Source of the DNA: Lachnospiraceae bacterium
GTDB taxonomy: Bacteria > Bacillota > Clostridia > Lachnospirales > Lachnospiraceae
Direction of reading: 5' to 3'
DNA length: 64,000 nt
Assembly: GCA_017408735.1 (NCBI GenBank)
Contig: JAFQUB010000050.1
Span: 41,717 to 105,716 of the forward strand
Below are positions 56,714 to 64,000 of the stretch, in pieces (within the stretch, counting starts at the first letter, position 1; the number at the start of each line of letters is the position of its first letter). The position numbers were made by a program, and so were the translations under genes. The notes beneath the pieces were generated by a model, which saw nothing but the letters and a program-made list of their open reading frames with translations, searched no databases and had not been told where the DNA came from.

Positions 56714-57448
56714 ATGAGAAACATAAAACTTACATTAGAGTATGACGGAAGCCGCTACAATGGATGGCAGCGTCTTGGAAAAGATGACAATTCCGGTACC
56801 ATCGAAACAAAACTTTTAGAAGTTATAAAAAAAATGTCCGGAGAAGATGCTGAATTAAATTGTGCTGCACGTACAGAAACCGGGGTTCACGCCCATGGTC
56901 AGATAGTCAATTTTAAAACCACTTCGCCAATGAAGCTGTATGAAATCAAAAATTATTTTAACCGCTATCTCCCTATGGATATCGCTGTAATTGATATTGA
57001 AGAAATGCCGGAAAAATTCCACGCTTCATTAAACGTAAAATCCGTCACCTATCTTTACCGCATTGCCATTGGAGATGTTCCAAGCGTATTTGAGCGTAAA
57101 TATATGTACTACTGCTTCAAAAAACCGGATGTAGATAAAATGACCATTGCATCCAAAACTTTGCTGGGCAGACATGATTTCAAAAACTTTTCTACCGTAA
57201 AAAAAGCAAAATCTACAGAAAAGGAAATCAAATCCATCGAAATTTACGGAGATGAAAATGAAATTCAAATTACCATTACCGCCAACCAGTTCCTCCACAA
57301 TATGGCAAGAATGATAGTAGGCACCTTATTGGATGTTGGACTTTCTAACCGTCCAATTGGAGATATAGAACAGATTTTAAAGGGTTCGGCCACAGCTTCT
57401 GCACCGGCAAAACCACATGGCTTATTTATGGAAGAAGCAGCCTATTAA
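56714..57448 (+). CDS. truA: TruA-family tRNA pseudouridine synthase with Glu in place of the catalytic Asp
   Basis: 244 residues, normal length. The TruA frame is clear: YDGSRYNGWQ at 10-19, SVTYLYRI, and RMIVGTLLDVG near the C-terminus. The family's RTDxGVHAxGQ motif reads ARTETGVHAHGQ, so the invariant nucleophilic Asp is Glu55 (codon GAA at 56876-56878). TruA makes pseudouridine 38-40 in the anticodon arm. Activity of this copy is therefore doubtful, unless the lineage tolerates Glu; another truA elsewhere in the genome is possible. The stop codon lies in the loop of its own terminator. Confidence 0.88.
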   Translation: MRNIKLTLEYDGSRYNGWQRLGKDDNSGTIETKLLEVIKKMSGEDAELNCAARTETGVHAHGQIVNFKTTSPMKLYEIKNYFNRYLPMDIAVIDIEEMPEKFHASLNVKSVTYLYRIAIGDVPSVFERKYMYYCFKKPDVDKMTIASKTLLGRHDFKNFSTVKKAKSTEKEIKSIEIYGDENEIQITITANQFLHNMARMIVGTLLDVGLSNRPIGDIEQILKGSATASAPAKPHGLFMEEAAY

Positions 57449-57461
57449 AGGCTGCTTCTTC
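57431..57461 (+). terminator. Terminator overlapping the truA stop codon
   Basis: A 12-bp stem (GAAGAAGCAGCC with GGCTGCTTCTTC), loop TATTAAA containing the stop, followed by TTTATT on the plus strand. The last coding codons form the left arm. Confidence 0.8.
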
Positions 57462-57471
57462 TTTATTCTGA

Positions 57472-58320
57472 TTATTCTTCCATAAGATTTGTTGCTTCCG
57501 GAGCAGATGTCACTGTTTCGGATTCTCCGTAGTATGCATCACGCTCTTCTTTTGTCATCTCCACTGCATTGGCACTGATATAATCTGCCACATCCTGAAT
57601 AAACTTATCCCATTCCCCCTGATTATCTACAAAGTACTTAGGACAAGCCTTTCCGGTAACATCGTAGTGACGTATCACATCTTCTGCCTGTAAATTAAAT
57701 TTGCAACAGAGCCATGCACATAATTCCACCACGGAATTGTATGTACTGTCATTAAATTTTCCTGTTTCATCCATATGACAACATTCAATAGAAACTGTAT
57801 TAAAATTTCTCTGATTGGATGCATAGGCACGTTCTGCCGTTGGAATACATTGAATAATTTCGCCTTCCAAACCAACCACAAAGTGACTGCTGACACTGGT
57901 AGCATGTGTATCTTTCAGACTTTCAAAGAAATCTCTGTTCTGTTTTGCTGTTGTTCCCGGATTTGCAGTATAATGTACCACGATATTTTCTATGGTTTCT
58001 GTGGTAATTCCCGGTCTGGAATAGTCATTTGGCGTTAATAACTGAACGTCAATATTAGGCTTTTTCTCAATCACCATATATTTTTCTTCTTTTTTCAACA
58101 AATCATTGTCAGGCTTTGCAATGGTCTCCTTACCTTTTAATCCCGATACCAAAGCATTAATTAACAGTACAAGCACCAAAATAATCAACGCCGCTCCGCC
58201 AAACACACAGGTTCTGGCTATCATAACCTGCTTTCTTCTCCTTTTCCTGCGAAGTTCCTTTAGTCTTTTATATTCTTCCGACTCACGATAGGCCGCTAAG
58301 TCTTTATTTTCTCTCTGCAT
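57472..58320 (-). CDS. Membrane-anchored N-acetylmuramoyl-L-alanine amidase (PGRP/Amidase_2)
   Basis: 282 residues from the ATG at 58320, 5 nt after GGGGG; a longer frame to 58371 lacks an RBS. A charged cytoplasmic segment (KRRRKQ cluster near 35), one TM helix (about 43-65), a linker, then the Amidase_2 domain (about 95-260): Zn ligands in VVHYTANPG, the second His in RHYDVTGKACP and the Cys there; catalytic Tyr/Lys region NTVSIECC. Cleaves peptidoglycan stem peptides outside the cell. Tail Glu/Thr-rich. Confidence 0.88.
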   Translation of the reverse strand: MQRENKDLAAYRESEEYKRLKELRRKRRRKQVMIARTCVFGGAALIILVLVLLINALVSGLKGKETIAKPDNDLLKKEEKYMVIEKKPNIDVQLLTPNDYSRPGITTETIENIVVHYTANPGTTAKQNRDFFESLKDTHATSVSSHFVVGLEGEIIQCIPTAERAYASNQRNFNTVSIECCHMDETGKFNDSTYNSVVELCAWLCCKFNLQAEDVIRHYDVTGKACPKYFVDNQGEWDKFIQDVADYISANAVEMTKEERDAYYGESETVTSAPEATNLMEE

Positions 58321-58471
58321 AATTACCCCCATACATAAAACATTTATACTCGGGCGGATTTTCCGCCGCACGTATCAGTTTATCACACTTCTTCCTCAAA
58401 GTCCTTAAAATTCTTTAAATTTTTCATTAAATATTACATATTTCTACATTTTTCACTGATTTTTTTACACA

Positions 58472-58506
58472 AAAAACTCTCCGAACAAATTGCCCAGAGA
58501 GTTTTT
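58472..58506 (-). terminator. Terminator downstream of guaB
   Basis: A 10-bp stem (AAAAACTCTC with GAGAGTTTTT) 10 bp after the guaB stop, with T-run on the minus side (GTTTTTTGTG). Confidence 0.78.
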
Positions 58507-58516
58507 GACTTATCTA

Positions 58517-59998
<1,482 letters not shown>

Positions 59999-60057
59999 TT
60001 ATTTTTGGCAGAGCTTCTTAAAAATGCAAAAAGTTACTTGCTTCTTGATATTGACTT

Positions 60058-60086
60058 AGTTTATCAGACTTTTTTCCCTCTGTCAA
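60058..60086 (-). promoter_or_regulatory. Promoter of guaB
   Basis: On the minus strand, TTGACA (60086-60081) and TAAACT (60063-60058) are separated by 17 bp; leader of about 80 nt. Confidence 0.65.
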
Positions 60087-60142
60087 CCAAGATTTTTGCA
60101 TATTTCAACATATTTTTTCAAGTTGTCTATTTTGTATAAGTC

Positions 60143-60640
60143 TTATGCCTTAAACACCTTTCTTGGTGCCACATTGTACATAGCGTTTACGATTTCTTCG
60201 TTCAGCTCCATTAATACACGGTACTGAATCTCTTTTCCATGAAAAATAACCGTGTAGCTTGGTTTTCCTGAACGGCTGGTAAAATCAAGCTTTTTTAAGG
60301 ATTTATTTTTGTATTCATTTAATTTTTCCGAATCGGTAGGTGCAACTAACTCCACCTTTTCCATCGGCATGGTTATGGATGCTTTTCTTTTCTGTCTGTT
60401 AATTATTTTATCCACACTCAGTTCGCCGCTTAAGTACAGATATTCATATTCCAAATCCGTTTTTCCTCTTACAAACCAAAAAATAAATCCAAAAATTACA
60501 ACTCCAAACAGGGTAAACGGGTTACCAAACAATGTCATTACAAAGCATGCTCCTGTAAGTCCCAGCAATAATGCTTTCACCACAACCAAAGCAAAAGCCG
60601 GTTTTCGTTTAATTAGCAATTCTGTATAAGATTCACTCAT
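60143..60640 (-). CDS. Two-TM membrane protein, DUF6106-like
   Basis: 165 residues. A short N-terminal segment, two adjacent TM helices (about 18-58), then a soluble domain of about 105 residues with YEYLYLSGELSVDKIINRQKRK and a repeated basic/hydrophobic pattern. It appears to match the DUF6106 family of Lachnospiraceae, from memory; function unknown. Strong RBS AGGAGAAAAA. Monocistronic, between guaB and a divergent gene. Confidence 0.7.
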   Translation of the reverse strand: MSESYTELLIKRKPAFALVVVKALLLGLTGACFVMTLFGNPFTLFGVVIFGFIFWFVRGKTDLEYEYLYLSGELSVDKIINRQKRKASITMPMEKVELVAPTDSEKLNEYKNKSLKKLDFTSRSGKPSYTVIFHGKEIQYRVLMELNEEIVNAMYNVAPRKVFKA

Positions 60641-60847
60641 TTTTTCTCCTCCTAAAATGATTTCTCTGTTGTTTTTGAAAACACATAATCTGATTATACC
60701 AAACCTGAAAAATATTTAAAGTGTTTTTTTGTTTGTTTATGACTTTTCATATTTTTTTTATTTTTTCCGAAATGAGATATGGTATACTTATGTGCGTAGC
60801 TTATTTGAAAGAATCTGCTTACGAATACATTTATCAGGAGGAAAATC

Positions 60848-61543
60848 ATGAAAGATAATGATACACAATATTCAAAAATCTGTTTTTGGGAACTTTCCAA
60901 AGAAAGGAAGTTAGAATACATTTGGGATTATTACAAATTTCATATATTGGGGATTCTCTTGTTGCTGGCATTGCTGATAGGAAGTATTCTCATCTGGCAA
61001 CAAAATTCCAAGCCCACACTTATCAACGGCTATCTGCTCAATACAGACTGGGGTGATGAACAAGCTCAGGAACTTTTAGAAAAATATGCCGCCTTTCATT
61101 CTTATGATTTGGAAAATTACAATGCCTATTTTAACAGCTCTGTTTATATTGACACCTCTATCAAAGACCAGATGAGTACCGTGGCATACACCAAAGTGAT
61201 GAGTGATTTGGATGTAAAGGAAACAGATTTCTATTTCTGCAATCAGGAAATGTTTGATTATTTTGGCCAACGGGAAACTTTTTTAAATCTGGAAGCTGCC
61301 ATGCCGCAGGAATTATATGAACGCTTTGAGAATCAGTTGATTACTGCAACAATTGTTGATGAAAATGGAAATGAAACTAACGGCTATGTAGCCGGTATTG
61401 ATATCAGTGATTCTCCGGTTCTTGCAAGATTGCAACAGGAGAGAAAAATTTACGAAGATGGGACTGTTTATTTTACAGTACCATATAATTCAGAGCGTTT
61501 GGAGGAAGTTTGGAAATTTTTAGAGTTTTTATATTTTGAATAA
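60848..61543 (+). CDS. Membrane-anchored protein with extracytoplasmic domain, unknown
   Basis: 231 residues. A cytoplasmic N-terminal segment with the motif ELSKERKLEYIWDYYKFHI, common at the start of Firmicutes membrane proteins of unknown role, then one TM helix (about 33-52) and an external domain of about 175 residues (YLLNTDWGDEQAQELLEKY; EVWKFLEFLYF end). RBS AGGAGG 7 nt upstream; an extended -10 (TGGTATACT, 60780-60788) lies about 60 bp before the start. A terminator follows. Confidence 0.72.
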   Translation: MKDNDTQYSKICFWELSKERKLEYIWDYYKFHILGILLLLALLIGSILIWQQNSKPTLINGYLLNTDWGDEQAQELLEKYAAFHSYDLENYNAYFNSSVYIDTSIKDQMSTVAYTKVMSDLDVKETDFYFCNQEMFDYFGQRETFLNLEAAMPQELYERFENQLITATIVDENGNETNGYVAGIDISDSPVLARLQQERKIYEDGTVYFTVPYNSERLEEVWKFLEFLYFE

Positions 61544-61550
61544 AGGAAAA

Positions 61551-61591
61551 GGGTATCCCGAAAAGTCATTTCCGTGACTTTTCGGATACCC
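61551..61591. terminator. Bidirectional terminator after groEL and the membrane protein gene
   Basis: A 17-bp stem with one bulged C (GGGTATCC-C-GAAAAGTCA with TGACTTTTCGGATACCC), followed by TCTTTCT on the plus side. Confidence 0.85.
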
Positions 61592-61614
61592 TCTTTCTAT
61601 ACACAAAAGTGTTA

Positions 61615-63255
<1,641 letters not shown>

Positions 63256-63270
63256 CTATATTTGATATAA

Positions 63271-63558
63271 TTAATCTTCTACAATTGCTACAATGTCGTT
63301 CTGTTTTACAACAATATATTCATCTTCGCCAAGTTTTACTTCTGTTCCTGCATATTTAGAGTAAATTACTTTATCTCCAACCTTTACCTGCATTGTAACT
63401 TCTTTTCCGTCCACAACACCGCCCGGTCCGACTGCAATTACTTCTGCCTGCTGTGGTTTTTCCTTGGACTGTCCCGGTAAAACAATACCTGATTTTGTTG
63501 TTTCCTCTGCTTCTAACTGTTTTAAAACTACCTTGTCGCCTAATGGTTTTAATGTCAT
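63271..63558 (-). CDS. groS: Co-chaperonin GroES
   Basis: 95 residues. LKPLGDKVVLK at the start, mobile loop TTKSGIVLPGQSKEKPQ, and the GDKVIYSKYAGTEVKL dome region. First gene of the heat-shock operon, controlled by the CIRCE element upstream; RBS AAAGGAGG. Confidence 0.98.
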   Translation of the reverse strand: MTLKPLGDKVVLKQLEAEETTKSGIVLPGQSKEKPQQAEVIAVGPGGVVDGKEVTMQVKVGDKVIYSKYAGTEVKLGEDEYIVVKQNDIVAIVED

Positions 63559-63610
63559 GTTGTTTTCCTCCTTTTATATCTATGACTGGTTATCTATCCT
63601 ATTTTATTTA

Positions 63611-63637
63611 TTAGCACTCGTTTTGGTTGAGTGCTAA
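63611..63637. promoter_or_regulatory. CIRCE operator of groESL
   Basis: TTAGCACTC and GAGTGCTAA separated by 9 bp: a perfect match to the HrcA-binding element, placed in the leader about 52 bp upstream of groES. Confidence 0.97.
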
Positions 63638-63648
63638 CCGATAGTCAT

Positions 63649-63676
63649 ATATTAACACTTTACATTTAATCTGCAA
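63649..63676 (-). promoter_or_regulatory. Promoter of groESL
   Basis: On the minus strand, TTGCAG (63676-63671) and TAATAT (63654-63649) are separated by 16 bp; transcription would start just before CIRCE. Confidence 0.55.
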
Positions 63677-63847
63677 TTCCATTTATAGCTATTTATTTAT
63701 ATTTATCGTGAAATATTTCTATTTACCTCTGTTTTCCTCTACTTTTCTCACTTTTAATGTTTTTTGCTGATTTCATACATTTTTTAGAAACACTTTACTT
63801 TTTTTACATTTCTTCCTATTATATGTAAATTTTATATGAAGTATTCC

Positions 63848-64000
63848 TTATTTTTCCAATGCCTGTCCCATCAATACAAAAATTTCCGGCTTTTCCTTTT
63901 TCATATTCATCGGGCGAAGTTCCTTTGTAACCATTCCATGAACGGTGCTTCCTGTATTCAACAACACACCATCACTTTCCCGATACACTTTATAGGAAAA
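63848..64000 (-). CDS. C-terminal end of a thioesterase-like protein (partial)
   Basis: The minus strand from the window edge codes 50 residues to a TAA at 63850-63848. The pattern YKVYRESDGVLLNTGSTVHG ... LRPMN resembles the C-terminal strands of hotdog-fold acyl-CoA thioesterases (YbgC/4HBT type). The start and catalytic part lie outside the window. About 170 bp of AT-rich DNA separate it from the groESL promoter. Confidence 0.6.
   Translation of the reverse strand, partial: FSYKVYRESDGVLLNTGSTVHGMVTKELRPMNMKKEKPEIFVLMGQALEK

Overview
The window looks like a piece of a low-GC Firmicutes chromosome, most likely Lachnospiraceae (Clostridia). The main support is a SCIFF peptide with its radical-SAM maturase upstream of a fused secDF and recJ, near-perfect sigma-A promoters, a CIRCE-controlled groESL, a Pst/PhoU/PhoR/PhoP phosphate cluster, and a four-gene cytoplasmic operon resembling the lachnospiral DUF5716/DUF5717 pair. 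Most genes lie on the minus strand. No rRNA operon, CRISPR array or intact mobile element is visible.

Layout. 0-6 kb: the first 1980 residues of a giant secreted multidomain surface protein (its C-terminus is outside the window). 6-9.5 kb: a small lipoprotein, an unknown membrane protein and a CstA-type transporter. 9.5-9.7 kb: tRNA-Met and tRNA-Val on one promoter. 9.8-15.6 kb: recJ, secDF, SCIFF maturase and SCIFF precursor. 15.6-24.1 kb: an AT-rich accessory island with an ISLre2 transposase remnant, a four-gene double ABC cassette, a 22-codon hydrophobic peptide gene, a MacB/FtsX-like exporter (one ATPase, two permeases), a small secreted basic protein behind a consensus promoter, and a candidate C-rich small RNA. 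24-32 kb: SPOR amidase, CNNM/CorC protein, two small membrane proteins, and a 1511-residue surface protein with a degenerate transglutaminase domain. 32-38 kb: a HAD hydrolase and purC-purF-purB-purA. 38-47.5 kb: a five-gene operon (GGDEF/EAL enzyme, helical scaffold, actin/Hsp70-like protein, TPR protein, coiled-coil membrane protein). 47.6-56.5 kb: pstSCAB-phoU-phoR-phoP and a Na/Pi symporter. 56.7-64 kb: TruA-like protein, PGRP-type amidase, guaB, two unknown membrane proteins, groEL-groES, and the end of a thioesterase-like gene.

How the genes work together. The pur operon and guaB cover key steps of IMP, AMP and GMP synthesis. The Pst block combines high-affinity phosphate import, its sensing (PhoU, PhoR, PhoP) and a low-affinity Na/Pi carrier; a 17-bp Pho-box-like motif occurs in both orientations between pstS and the symporter. 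The accessory island has the parts expected of a peptide export/immunity locus, but its product is not assigned.

The most unusual points are: a TruA homologue with Glu instead of the catalytic Asp; a PDZ-like domain inserted in PstA; a surface transglutaminase domain that has lost Cys, His and Asp; the c-di-GMP/Hsp70-like/scaffold operon of unknown function; and the small-peptide/ABC island with its C-rich RNA.
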